NCBI RefSeq assembly: GCF_026153205.1
Contig: NZ_JAPFBW010000001.1
Span: forward strand, 124,001 to 188,000
DNA length: 64,000 bases
Direction of reading: 5' to 3'
DNA from: Aquabacterium sp. A7-Y
Lineage (GTDB): Bacteria > Pseudomonadota > Gammaproteobacteria > Burkholderiales > Burkholderiaceae_C
The number at the start of each line of letters is the position of its first letter. Position 1 is the first letter of the stretch. The position numbers and the translations under genes were made by a program. Positions 26,141-34,550 of the stretch are shown here, piece by piece. The notes beneath the pieces are model-generated. The model searched no databases and was not told the DNA's origin. It saw only the letters and a program-made list of their open reading frames with translations.

Positions 26141-26512
26141 TCAGAACGACAGGAGGTGCCAGACGCGTTGGCCGGCGGCACCCCGCCCGCCCTCGTTCGA
26201 CAGGTCGCGGCTGCCATCAGCCGGCAGCACTTCGTAGGCCGCGCCGCCCTTCTTGGGTTGCACCGCGATGCGGCGGTTCTGGCCGCGCACGCGCAACTCG
26301 TCGATGCGCGCGTTGTCGTCCTCGATGCGGGTGCGCTGCACCGCTTCTTCCTGGGCGCCGCCGCGTGCGCCTTGCGCGGCCTGAGGGGCGGTGGCCGCGG
26401 CGGGCTGCGCGCTGCCGGGCACCGCCGCACCGGGCTGGGCGAGGGCGGGGACGGCTGCGGCGGCGAGCAGGGCGGCCAGACAGGACAGGCGGCAGGCAAA
26501 GCGCTTCATCAT
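26141..26512 (-). CDS. DUF2782-family exported protein
   Basis: A 123-residue secreted protein. A signal peptide ends at about residue 25 (LAALLAAAAVPALAQ), a Pro/Ala/Gly-rich stretch follows, and the conserved DUF2782 core reads VQRTRIEDDNARIDELRVRG and RIAVQPKKGGAAYEVLP. Function is unknown. Two adjacent ATG codons (26512, 26509) are possible starts. A TAAAAT hexamer seven bases upstream and the lack of a ribosome-binding site suggest a leaderless transcript. It is divergent from polA, with 68 bp between starts. Confidence 0.85.
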   Translation of the reverse strand: MMKRFACRLSCLAALLAAAAVPALAQPGAAVPGSAQPAAATAPQAAQGARGGAQEEAVQRTRIEDDNARIDELRVRGQNRRIAVQPKKGGAAYEVLPADGSRDLSNEGGRGAAGQRVWHLLSF

Positions 26513-26519
26513 GGCCCCG

Positions 26520-26525
26520 ATTTTA
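26520..26525 (-). promoter_or_regulatory. Candidate -10 box of the DUF2782 gene (leaderless start)
   Basis: TAAAAT (5 of 6 to TATAAT) ends seven bases before the ATG at 26512, with only CGGGGCC between. No Shine-Dalgarno is present. Confidence 0.45.
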
Positions 26526-26580
26526 GGCCCGCTTGCATCTGCCGGCGCGGCGCGGGCAGGGCTTGCAGGAAAATGCCGCC

Positions 26581-29349
26581 ATGAGCGACAACACCCTGCT
26601 GCTGGTCGACGGCTCCAGCTACCTCTATCGCGCCTTCCACGCCATGCCCGATCTGCGCAATGCGCAGGACGAGCCGACCGGCGCGATCTACGGAATGATC
26701 AACATGCTGCGCAGGCTGCGCGAGCAGTTCCCGGCCCGCCACGCGGCCTGTGTCTTCGATGCCAAGGGCGACACCTTCCGCACCCAGTGGTATGCCGACT
26801 ACAAGGCCCACCGCCCGCCGATGCCCGAGGCGCTGGCGGCCCAGATCGAGCCCATCCATGCGGTGGTGAAACTGCTGGGCTGGCCGGTGCTCGAGGTGCC
26901 GGGCGTGGAGGCCGACGACGTCATCGGCACGCTCGCCTCGATGGCTTGCAAGCACGGCCGCCGGGTGATCGTCTCGACCGGCGACAAGGACATGGCCCAG
27001 CTCGTCAACGAGAACGTCACGCTGATCAACACGATGAGCAACGAGACGCTGGACGTCGCGGGCGTGCAGGCCAAGTTCGGTGTGCCGCCGGAGCGCATCA
27101 TCGACTACCTGACCCTGATCGGCGACGCGGTCGACAACGTGCCGGGTGTCGACAAGGTGGGTCCGAAGACCGCGGTCAAGTGGATCCTCGAGCACGGCTC
27201 GCTCGACGGTGTCGTCGCCGCGGCCGACAAGATCAAGGGGGTGGCCGGCGAGAACCTGCGCAAGGCGCTGGCGTGGTTGCCGCAGGGCCGCCGGCTGATC
27301 ACCGTGGTGACCGACTGCGACCTCAGCGGCCACGTGCTCAGCTGGCCCGAGTTCGATGCTCTGGAGTTCCGCGAGGTCGATCGCGAAGGCCTGCTGGCCT
27401 TCTTCACGCGCTACGGCTTCAAGACCTGGCGCAAGGAACTGGAGGAGCAGCTGGGCCGCCAGGCCGCGCTGCCGGCCGGCGAGACCGCCGACCTGTTCGG
27501 CGTCGGCGGGGCGCCCGCCGCTGCGGCCGCCCCGCCAGTGACGGACAAGCGCTACGAGACGGTGCTGGACTTCGCGGCGCTGGAGGCCTGGATCGCGCGG
27601 CTGAAGAGCGCGCCGCTGGCGGCGGTGGACACCGAGACCGACTCGCTCGACCCGATGCGCGCGCGTATCGTCGGCATCTCCTTCAGCGTGGCCCCGGGCG
27701 AGGCGGCTTATGTCCCGCTGCAGCACAGCTACGGCGACGTGCCCGAGCAGCTGCCGCTGGCCGAGGTGCTGGAGCGGCTGCGGCCCTGGCTGGAGGACCC
27801 GGCCTGCGCCAAGGTGGGCCAGCACATCAAGTACGACCTGCACGTGTTCGCCAACCATGGCATCGCGGTGCAGGGCTACCGGCACGACACGATGCTGCAG
27901 AGTTATGTCTTCGAGGCGCACAAGCCGCACAACCTGGAAAGCCTGGCGGCGCGCCACCTGGACCGCCAGGGCCTGAGCTACGAGGATGTCTGCGGCAAGG
28001 GCGCCAACCAGATCCCCTTCGCCCAGGTCGACGTGCAGCGCGCCACCGAGTACTCGGGCGAGGACAGCGAGATGACCCTGCACGTGCACCAGACCCTGTG
28101 GCCGCGCCTGGAGGCCGAGCCCGGGCTGCGCTGGGTCTACGAGCGCATCGAGATGCCCGTGTCGGCGCTGCTGCAGCGCATCGAGCGCAACGGCGTGCTG
28201 ATCGACGCGGCGCTGCTGGCCCGCCAGAGCCAGGAGCTGGCGCAGCGCATCGTGGCGCTGGAGGGCGAGGCCCATGCGCTGGCCGGCCAGCCCTTCAACC
28301 TGGGCAGCCCCAAGCAGATCGGCGAGATCCTGTTCGGCAAGCTGCAGCTGCCGGTGGTCAAGAAGACCGCCAGCGGCGCGCCGTCCACCGACGAGGAGGT
28401 GCTGGAGAAGCTGGCCGAGGACTACCCGCTGCCGGCGCGCATCCTCGAGCACCGCAGCCTGTCCAAGCTCAAGGGCACCTACACCGACAAGCTGCCCTCG
28501 ATGATCAACCCGGCCACCGGCCGGGTGCACACCAACTACGCGCAGGCGGTGGCGGTGACCGGACGCTTGTCGAGCAACGAGCCCAATCTGCAGAACATCC
28601 CCATCCGCACGCCGGAGGGCCGGCGCATCCGTGAGGCCTTTGTCGCGCCACCGGGGCATGTCATCGTCTCGGCCGACTACTCGCAGATCGAGCTGCGCAT
28701 CATGGCGCACATCTCCGAGGACGCCACCTTGATCAAGGCCTTCACCGAGGGCATGGACGTGCACCGGGCCACGGCCGCCGAGATCTTCGCCGTGCCGCCC
28801 GAGGCGGTCACCAGCGAGCAACGCCGTTATGCCAAGGTGATCAACTTCGGCCTGATCTACGGCATGAGCGCCTTCGGCCTGGCGAGCAACCTGGGCATCG
28901 AGCAGAAGGCCGCGCGCGACTACATCGACCGCTACTTCCAGCGCTACCCGATGGTCAAGCGCTACATGGACGAGACGCGCGCCTCGGCCAAGGACAAGGG
29001 GTATGTCGAGACGGTCTTCGGGCGCCGGCTTTGGCTGCCCGAGATCAACAGTCCGAACGGACCGCGCCGCGGCGGCGCCGAACGCGCCGCCATCAACGCG
29101 CCCATGCAGGGCACCGCCGCCGACCTGATCAAGCTGTCGATGCTGGCGGTGCAAGAGGCGCTGGACGCCGCCGGCAAGGCGACGAAGATGGTGCTGCAGG
29201 TGCACGACGAACTGGTCTTCGAGGTGCCCGAGGCCGAGCTCGACTGGGTGCGTAGCGAGGTGCCGCGTGTGATGGCCTCGGTCGCCCAGCTCAAGGTGCC
29301 GTTGCTGGCCGAGGTCGGCGTGGGCCCCAACTGGGACCGCGCGCACTGA
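26581..29349 (+). CDS. polA: DNA polymerase I
   Basis: A 922-residue family A polymerase for Okazaki-fragment maturation and repair. The 5' nuclease domain occupies about residues 1-300 (LLVDGSSYLYRAFHAMP, STGDKDMAQL). A 3'-5' exonuclease domain keeps VDTETDSLDP at about 350, GQHIKYDLHVF and YSGEDSEMTL, so proofreading is probably active. The polymerase domain has DYSQIELRIMAH, RRYAKVINFGLIYGMS and QVHDELVFEVPE. Length matches E. coli Pol I (928). I chose the ATG at 26581; an in-frame extension to 26533 has no family similarity. The gene appears intact. Confidence 0.97.
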   Translation: MSDNTLLLVDGSSYLYRAFHAMPDLRNAQDEPTGAIYGMINMLRRLREQFPARHAACVFDAKGDTFRTQWYADYKAHRPPMPEALAAQIEPIHAVVKLLGWPVLEVPGVEADDVIGTLASMACKHGRRVIVSTGDKDMAQLVNENVTLINTMSNETLDVAGVQAKFGVPPERIIDYLTLIGDAVDNVPGVDKVGPKTAVKWILEHGSLDGVVAAADKIKGVAGENLRKALAWLPQGRRLITVVTDCDLSGHVLSWPEFDALEFREVDREGLLAFFTRYGFKTWRKELEEQLGRQAALPAGETADLFGVGGAPAAAAAPPVTDKRYETVLDFAALEAWIARLKSAPLAAVDTETDSLDPMRARIVGISFSVAPGEAAYVPLQHSYGDVPEQLPLAEVLERLRPWLEDPACAKVGQHIKYDLHVFANHGIAVQGYRHDTMLQSYVFEAHKPHNLESLAARHLDRQGLSYEDVCGKGANQIPFAQVDVQRATEYSGEDSEMTLHVHQTLWPRLEAEPGLRWVYERIEMPVSALLQRIERNGVLIDAALLARQSQELAQRIVALEGEAHALAGQPFNLGSPKQIGEILFGKLQLPVVKKTASGAPSTDEEVLEKLAEDYPLPARILEHRSLSKLKGTYTDKLPSMINPATGRVHTNYAQAVAVTGRLSSNEPNLQNIPIRTPEGRRIREAFVAPPGHVIVSADYSQIELRIMAHISEDATLIKAFTEGMDVHRATAAEIFAVPPEAVTSEQRRYAKVINFGLIYGMSAFGLASNLGIEQKAARDYIDRYFQRYPMVKRYMDETRASAKDKGYVETVFGRRLWLPEINSPNGPRRGGAERAAINAPMQGTAADLIKLSMLAVQEALDAAGKATKMVLQVHDELVFEVPEAELDWVRSEVPRVMASVAQLKVPLLAEVGVGPNWDRAH

Positions 29350-29392
29350 GTCCCGTGCCGACCGCGGGCATGCCCCCTGCCCCGACTGGAGC

Positions 29393-30292
29393 ATGGACTT
29401 GCACGCATGGAAGCAGCGCGCCTGGAGCGCGGTGCCCCGGCCCCTGCGCCGGCCGGTCGCCGTGACGATCCAGGCGGTCAACGTGTGGGCCGACGAGCAG
29501 GGCCCGCAGCTGGGCGCCTCGATCGCGTTCTACTCGATGTTCGCGCTGGCGCCCCTGCTGGTGATCGTGATCACGATCGCCGGCGCCGTGTTCGGCGAGG
29601 AGGCCGCGCGCGGGCAGATCGTCGGTCAGATCCAGGAGCTGGTGGGCCTCGACGCGGCGCGCAGCATCGAGGCCATGATCGCGTCGTCCTGGCGCAGCGA
29701 CAACAGCGGTCTGGCCGGCCTGCTCGGCGTGGCGGCGCTGCTGGTGGGGGCGAGCGGGGTGTTCGTGGCCTTGCGCAACGCCCTCAACCGGCTCGGGCGC
29801 CTGACCGAGCAGCCGACCGGCCTCGGCGCCTTCGTGCGGGCGCGGCTGGTCGCCTTCGCGCTGGTGCTGGGTTTCGGCTTCCTGTCCATCGTCTCCTTGA
29901 TCGCGAGTGCGGCGCTGGCCGCGCTGGGAGCCTATCTGTCGCAGCGTTTCCCGCCGCTTGGCGGCGTGATCGCGGCGCTGGACGTGACGGTTTCCACCAT
30001 CGTGCTGTCCTTTGCCTTCGCGGCGCTGCTGCGCTGGCTGCCGGAGTCGCCGCCGGCGTGGCCGGCCGCCTGGCGCGGCGCGCTGGTCAGCGCTTTGCTG
30101 TTCGCGGTCGGCAAGCACCTGATCGGCCTCTACCTGGGCCGCGCCAGCGTCTCCTCCAGCTACGGCGCAGCCGGCTCCTTCGTGGTGCTGATGCTGTGGG
30201 TCTACTACGCCTCGCAGATCCTGCTGCTGGGCGCGGCCCTGGCGTGGTGCCTAAATGGCGCGCGCGGCGTGCCGCCGACGGCGCCATCCTGA
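29393..30292 (+). CDS. YihY/BrkB-family inner-membrane protein
   Basis: A 299-residue membrane protein with the family start AVNVWADEQGPQLGASIAFYSMFALAPLLVIVI and about six TM segments, ending with SSSYGAAGSFVVLMLWVYYASQILLLGA. The family is often annotated ribonuclease BN or virulence factor BrkB, but the RNase assignment is historical and wrong for this fold; its function is not established. It lies 43 bp downstream of polA on the same strand and converges on the response-regulator gene with a 16-bp gap. Confidence 0.88.
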   Translation: MDLHAWKQRAWSAVPRPLRRPVAVTIQAVNVWADEQGPQLGASIAFYSMFALAPLLVIVITIAGAVFGEEAARGQIVGQIQELVGLDAARSIEAMIASSWRSDNSGLAGLLGVAALLVGASGVFVALRNALNRLGRLTEQPTGLGAFVRARLVAFALVLGFGFLSIVSLIASAALAALGAYLSQRFPPLGGVIAALDVTVSTIVLSFAFAALLRWLPESPPAWPAAWRGALVSALLFAVGKHLIGLYLGRASVSSSYGAAGSFVVLMLWVYYASQILLLGAALAWCLNGARGVPPTAPS

Positions 30293-30308
30293 CGCGGGAG
30301 CAGGGGGT

Positions 30309-31739
30309 TCAGTGCTTGGCGGCACCGGGCCCGCCCCGGTTGCCCTGCGGCGGGGCCGGCGGCAGGCGGTGGCCCGAAGGCAAGGAGCCGGTCTCGTGCG
30401 CCTGGTCCTTCATCGAGTAGACCTCCAGCCGGTTGTAGAGCGTCTTCAGGCTGATGCCCAGCACCTCGGCGGTCTTGCGCTTGACCTGACCGCAGCGCTC
30501 CAGGGTGGCCATCGTGACGCGGCGCTCGACCTCGTCGAGCGGGGTGCCGATGCGGATGCTGATGACGTCGGCCGGCCCGGACTCCATCGTGGTCTCGCTG
30601 GTCTCGGCCGCCTCGACGACGTCGTCGGCCAGGATGAAGGCGCGCTGCACGTAGTTGCGCAGCTCGCGCACGTTGCCGCTCCAGTTCTGCTCGTAGAGCC
30701 GTGCGATGGCCTGCGGAGAGAAGCTCTTGAGCGTGCCTTCCTGGCGGTTCAGCTCATCGAGGAAATGCTGCGCCAGCGTCTCGATGTCGTTGCCGCGTTC
30801 GCGCAGCGGCGGCAGCACCACCGGGAAGACATTGAGGCGGTGGTAGAGGTCCTCGCGGAAGCGACCCTCGGCGACGGCTTTCTCGGGCAGCCGGTTGGTG
30901 GCGGCGACCAGGCGCACGTCGGTCGAGATCGGCTGGGTGGTGCCCACGCGCACGAAGCTGCCGGTTTCCAGCACCCGCAGCAGCTTGACCTGCAGCTCCA
31001 TCGGCATCTCGGTGACCTCGTCGAGCAGCAGGGTGCCGCCGTTGGCGCGCTCGAAAAAGCCGATGTGCTGGCGGTCGGCGCCGGTGAAGCTGCCCTTTTC
31101 GTGGCCGAACAGCTCGCTTTCGATCAGCTGCGGCGAGATTGCGCCGCAATTGACGCCCAGGAAGGGACAACGCTTGCGCCGGCTCAGGTCGTGCAGCGTG
31201 CGGGCGGCCAGCTCCTTGCCGGTGCCGCTTTCGCCGATCAGCAGCACCGTGGCGGAGGTCGGTGCCACCCGCGCCAGCTTGTCGTAGAGCGACTGCATGG
31301 CGGGCGATGCGCCCAGCAGCAGGCCGAAGCGGCCGGCCCTGCGCAGCTCGCCTCGCAGCTCACCGATCTCGTGGCGCAATTCGGCCGCCTCCGGCTGGCG
31401 CTTGAGGATGCCGCGCAGGCGCTCGACGTCGACCGGCTTGACCAGGTAGTCGGTGGCACCCAGGCGCAGCGCCTCGACCACGCTGTCCACCGAGGCGTGG
31501 CCGGTGATGGCGACGACCTCGGTCTGGGCCGGGGCTTCCAGGTCGTGCACCAGCTGCAGGCCGTTGCCGTCGGGCAGCTGGATGTCGGTCAGCAGCACCT
31601 CGGGCTGCTGACGCACCAGCTGGACCCGCGCGGCACGCAGCGAATCCGCAGTGGCCACGGTGCAGCCTTCGGCCTCTGCGACCTCGCTCATCCACCCGAG
31701 CTCGTCGGGCGAATCGTCAACAATCAGGACATGCGGCAT
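30309..31739 (-). CDS. Sigma-54-dependent response regulator (NtrC type), orphan
   Basis: A 476-residue three-domain regulator. The receiver domain (residues 1-120) has the acidic pair at 8-9, the phospho-acceptor D52 in LLTDIQLPDG and the KPVD lysine. The AAA+ domain has Walker A GESGTGKE, the sigma-54-contact loop written GSFTGA instead of GAFTGA (about residues 216-221), and Walker B GGTLLLDEV. The C-terminal Fis-type helix-turn-helix is KRKTAEVLGISLKTLYNRLEVY. The ATG at 31739 gives the usual MPHVLIVDD start. No histidine kinase is adjacent. The rpoN paralogue and five sigma-54-like promoters lie within 13 kb, so it is the natural candidate activator for them; that link is inference. Confidence 0.93.
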   Translation of the reverse strand: MPHVLIVDDSPDELGWMSEVAEAEGCTVATADSLRAARVQLVRQQPEVLLTDIQLPDGNGLQLVHDLEAPAQTEVVAITGHASVDSVVEALRLGATDYLVKPVDVERLRGILKRQPEAAELRHEIGELRGELRRAGRFGLLLGASPAMQSLYDKLARVAPTSATVLLIGESGTGKELAARTLHDLSRRKRCPFLGVNCGAISPQLIESELFGHEKGSFTGADRQHIGFFERANGGTLLLDEVTEMPMELQVKLLRVLETGSFVRVGTTQPISTDVRLVAATNRLPEKAVAEGRFREDLYHRLNVFPVVLPPLRERGNDIETLAQHFLDELNRQEGTLKSFSPQAIARLYEQNWSGNVRELRNYVQRAFILADDVVEAAETSETTMESGPADVISIRIGTPLDEVERRVTMATLERCGQVKRKTAEVLGISLKTLYNRLEVYSMKDQAHETGSLPSGHRLPPAPPQGNRGGPGAAKH

Positions 31740-31832
31740 GTGACGTGACGCGCTGAGTCTCGGGGGACAACAGGGCCGGTCGGATTTGCTGTGCGATTTA
31801 CACAAGCGCCGGCCGGCCGTGCGACGGCAGGT

Positions 31833-32153
31833 TTACTTGTCGGCAGGGCGCACGATGATGTCGTTGCGCACGCTCTTGGCGCCCGGAACGCTGCGCGCCA
31901 GATCGGCGGCTTTCTGGCGCTCGGCCTCGCTGGCGGCGAAACCCGCCAGCTGGACCGTGCCATTCTGCACTTCTACCTGAATGCGCGAGGCCGCGACGGT
32001 CGAATCCTGCGCAAACTTGGTCTTCACGCGGGTGGCGACCGTCGCGTCGTCGACGTACTCGCCCACCGAACTTTGGCCGCTGGTGACGGCGCAGCCGGTG
32101 CTGGCCAGCACGGCAGCGGTGGCAATCATCCCGGCGACAAACAGCTTCTTCAT
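31833..32153 (-). CDS. BON-domain lipoprotein
   Basis: A 106-residue lipoprotein. The signal ends at a lipobox, LASTGC, with C21. The mature part carries one BON domain (DDATVATRVKTKFAQDSTVAASRIQVEVQNG...VQLAGFAASEAERQKAADLARSVPGAKSVRNDIIV), as in OsmY-like and DolP-like envelope proteins induced by stress. AAGGAG precedes the ATG. A -24/-12 promoter match lies at 32214-32229. It is 93 bp upstream of the response-regulator gene on the same strand, so the two may share transcripts. Confidence 0.88.
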   Translation of the reverse strand: MKKLFVAGMIATAAVLASTGCAVTSGQSSVGEYVDDATVATRVKTKFAQDSTVAASRIQVEVQNGTVQLAGFAASEAERQKAADLARSVPGAKSVRNDIIVRPADK

Positions 32154-32213
32154 GGATCACTCCTTGGTGTTGATAAACCCTCGCGGCCTGTGGCCGCCAG
32201 CCCCAGGCAGGAA

Positions 32214-32229
32214 CGCAACCAGCGTGCCC
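32214..32229 (-). promoter_or_regulatory. Sigma-54 (-24/-12) promoter candidate, BON lipoprotein gene
   Basis: On the - strand the sequence reads GGGCACGCTGGTTGCG, 10 of 12 defined positions of TGGCACG-N4-TTGCW, with the GG and GC elements at exact spacing. The start would be near 32202, about 50 nt upstream of the ATG. Confidence 0.6.
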
Positions 32230-32240
32230 GGCCCCCCGTT

Positions 32241-33566
32241 TCAGGCTCCCGCCGGCTTGGCCGCCGCCCGCCGCCCGGTGCCGCTGCGGCTGCCGGCATG
32301 CCCTGTCGGGTGTCCCGCGGCGTGCCCGTTCGCATGGCCGTTCGTGTGTCCGTTCGCATGTGCGCCGGCGTGGCCGTTCGCCGGTTTCGCCGGATGCGGG
32401 CCAGGGAGGGCGGCCGCATGGCCGGCGCTGCTCGGGCGCGGCGCCGGCGCAGTCCGCACGCCTCGGGCCAGGCGGGCCAGCAAGTCGCCGGTGGCCGCCA
32501 CACCTTCGGCCAGGTTGAAGTGCCGCTCGGCGCGCTCGCGCGCGTGTTGTCCCATGGACCTCAGGGTTTCGGGCTGTCCGAGCAGCTTGACGATCAGCGC
32601 GCCCATCCCGTCAAAGTCGCCAGGGCTGACCAGCGCACCTGTCAGACTGTGCTGGACCATGTCGGGCACGCCGCCGACCCGGGTCGCGACCACCGGCAGC
32701 CCGCACGCCATCGCCTCCATCAACGCCAGCGGCATGGCCTCGGTGTGCGAGGTGGAGACCACCAGGTCGAGTTCGGCGAAGACCGCCGGCATGTCGGCCT
32801 GCAGCCCCGCGAGGTGGGCGTAGCCGCTCATGCCGAAGCTCTCGATGAATCTGGCGCACTGCTGGGCCATCGGACCGTCGCCGACCAGGACAAAACGCGC
32901 CTCGGGGCAGCGGCCATGGGCGATCAGCGCCGCACGCAGAAAGCTCTCCGGCCCCTTCTCCCACGACAGTCGGCCGACGAAACCGACCAGGGGCGCCTCG
33001 GCGGCAATGCCGAAGCGCTGTCGCAGCGCGCCGTCGCGCACCCGCTGCGGGCGAAACACCTCCAGGTCGGCCCCATTGGGGATCAGGTGCAGCTGCGCCG
33101 CCGCCACGCCCAGGGTCAGCGCGTGGTAGTAGGTGTACTGGCAGACCACGCTGAGGTGGGTGCCGGCGAGCCGGTGGGCCTCCAGGTCGGCCACGTGCAG
33201 TTGCCGCCCGTGCACGGTGGCGAGCACCGGTGTCTCGGTGAGGCGGCCGGCGAGGGCTGCGAGCAGGTGGGCGTTGGGCAGATGCGCCTGGACCACGTCG
33301 ATGCCCTGGGCGCGGATCAGCGCCGCGGTGGTCTGGATCGAGGCCCAGGGCGGGTCGTCGGGCATGGGCACGATCAGCACCTCGGCGTCCAGCGCGCGCA
33401 GCTGTTCGCTGAACGGGCTCTCCCAGGGGCACAGCGCGGTGACCCGGAAACGCTCGCGAGGCAGCCGCTCGATGAGGCGCGAGACATAGGTCTCCATGCC
33501 GCCGACGATGGCGTTGCCGACGATTTGCAGGACGTGGGTCTGCTCGGGGGTGTGCGTTGAAGCCAT
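32241..33566 (-). CDS. GT4-family glycosyltransferase with His-rich C-terminal tail
   Basis: A 441-residue glycosyltransferase of the GT-B fold. The acceptor-side start is VLQIVGNAIVGGMETYVSRLIERLP. The donor-site region has VGFVGRLSWEKGPESFLRAA, FVLVGDGPMAQQ and STSHTEAMPLALMEAMACGLPVVAT, the EX7E-type motif of GT4 retaining enzymes. Residues about 397-426 are an Asn-Gly-His repeat (ANGHTNGHANGHAAGH and similar) followed by a basic tail, which is not part of the family. It is the last gene of the leftward polysaccharide-type operon. Sugar donor and acceptor are unknown. Confidence 0.88.
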   Translation of the reverse strand: MASTHTPEQTHVLQIVGNAIVGGMETYVSRLIERLPRERFRVTALCPWESPFSEQLRALDAEVLIVPMPDDPPWASIQTTAALIRAQGIDVVQAHLPNAHLLAALAGRLTETPVLATVHGRQLHVADLEAHRLAGTHLSVVCQYTYYHALTLGVAAAQLHLIPNGADLEVFRPQRVRDGALRQRFGIAAEAPLVGFVGRLSWEKGPESFLRAALIAHGRCPEARFVLVGDGPMAQQCARFIESFGMSGYAHLAGLQADMPAVFAELDLVVSTSHTEAMPLALMEAMACGLPVVATRVGGVPDMVQHSLTGALVSPGDFDGMGALIVKLLGQPETLRSMGQHARERAERHFNLAEGVAATGDLLARLARGVRTAPAPRPSSAGHAAALPGPHPAKPANGHAGAHANGHTNGHANGHAAGHPTGHAGSRSGTGRRAAAKPAGA

Positions 33567-33593
33567 GGTGCGCAGGACGGTCGACGCTGCCTT

Positions 33594-34550
33594 TCAGCAG
33601 CACACAGGGGACAAGCCCGGCGGGCGGTCTTCGTCCCCACGGAGGAGAGAGGTGAACAGGCGGCCGGTGGAGGCCAGCAGCCGCGACTCCGGCTCAGCCT
33701 CCGGCGGGCCTTGTTTCGCTCGGGCCGCCCGCATGGCGGCCTCTCCCGCATCCAGGCCGAGCCAGGCCGCCGCGGTGCCGCTCCAGATGCGCTCGCGTCC
33801 GCGCGCGTCGACCTCCAGCTCGTCCAGCAGATCGACCACCCAGCCCTTGCGCTCGGCGATGTGGGCACCGCTGCAGGGCAGGAAACAGTCGCTGCCGAAC
33901 TGCAGCAGGTCGGGCCCCAGCACCGCCAGCGCCTTGGACAGCACCTCGCGCCGGTAGACGGGTGGGGGGCCGAAGGAGATGTCGAAGCGGAACATCACGT
34001 GGTCCGGCGCGACGCCGTGGATCAGCTCGATCAGGCCGACGGCGATCGCCTCGTCGGTCCAGGGCCAGCCCAGGTGGGCCAATGCCACCTTGAGGCCGGG
34101 GTAGTCGCGCAGCGCCTCGAAAAAGGTCGGCCGGCAGAAGCGCCCGGAGCGCCCGTCGATGAAGATGCCGCTGTGGAACAGCAGCGGCAGCTTCAGCTCG
34201 TGGGCCTTGGCGAACAGCGGCTGCACCTCGGTGTCATAGGGATACCAGCCGGTGGGCACCATCTTCACGCCGCGCAGACCCTGATCATAGGCGCGCTGCA
34301 GGTCCTCGGGGGCGTCCTTGCTGCGCGGGTCGAGCACCGCGAAGCCGATCAGCCGGTCCTCGTGGCCGCGCACCAGTCGCGCCAGATGCGCGTTGCCGCG
34401 GCGCAGCGAGGCCGGGTCCTCGAGCGAATAGCCTTCGCTGAGGAAGGGCGCCAGCAGCACCGCCATGTCGATGCCGGCCTGGTCGAGCGAGCGCAGCACC
34501 TCGCTGCTGCGCTCCTGGCCGGTACAGTGGACGTGGGCGTCGATGATCAT
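33594..34550 (-). CDS. Amidohydrolase-2-family metal-dependent hydrolase
   Basis: A 318-residue TIM-barrel hydrolase. The metal motif DAHVHC is at residues 4-9, PLLFHSGIF gives the barrel histidine, VALAHLGWPWTDEAI the next, and LQFGSDCFLP the late aspartate. The family includes decarboxylases and lactone hydrolases; the substrate is not known. The C-terminal 60 residues are an added charged tail. The ATG at 34550 overlaps the stop of the glycosyltransferase-oxidoreductase fusion gene by 4 bp (ATGA). A sugar-operon location suggests a carbohydrate-derived or lactone substrate, but this is inference. Confidence 0.8.
   Translation of the reverse strand: MIIDAHVHCTGQERSSEVLRSLDQAGIDMAVLLAPFLSEGYSLEDPASLRRGNAHLARLVRGHEDRLIGFAVLDPRSKDAPEDLQRAYDQGLRGVKMVPTGWYPYDTEVQPLFAKAHELKLPLLFHSGIFIDGRSGRFCRPTFFEALRDYPGLKVALAHLGWPWTDEAIAVGLIELIHGVAPDHVMFRFDISFGPPPVYRREVLSKALAVLGPDLLQFGSDCFLPCSGAHIAERKGWVVDLLDELEVDARGRERIWSGTAAAWLGLDAGEAAMRAARAKQGPPEAEPESRLLASTGRLFTSLLRGDEDRPPGLSPVCC

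Noticed and set aside
26509-29481. A 990-codon open frame on the - strand opposite polA
   Set aside because: polA on the + strand has every family motif; the opposite frame is Leu/Gly/His/Arg-rich composition noise expected when GC-rich third positions are read backwards.
32310-32400. Regular short repeats that could suggest a CRISPR or tandem-repeat locus
   Set aside because: They are the in-frame Asn-Gly-His codons at the end of the GT4 gene; unit length and spacing do not fit a CRISPR array. No CRISPR array was seen anywhere.
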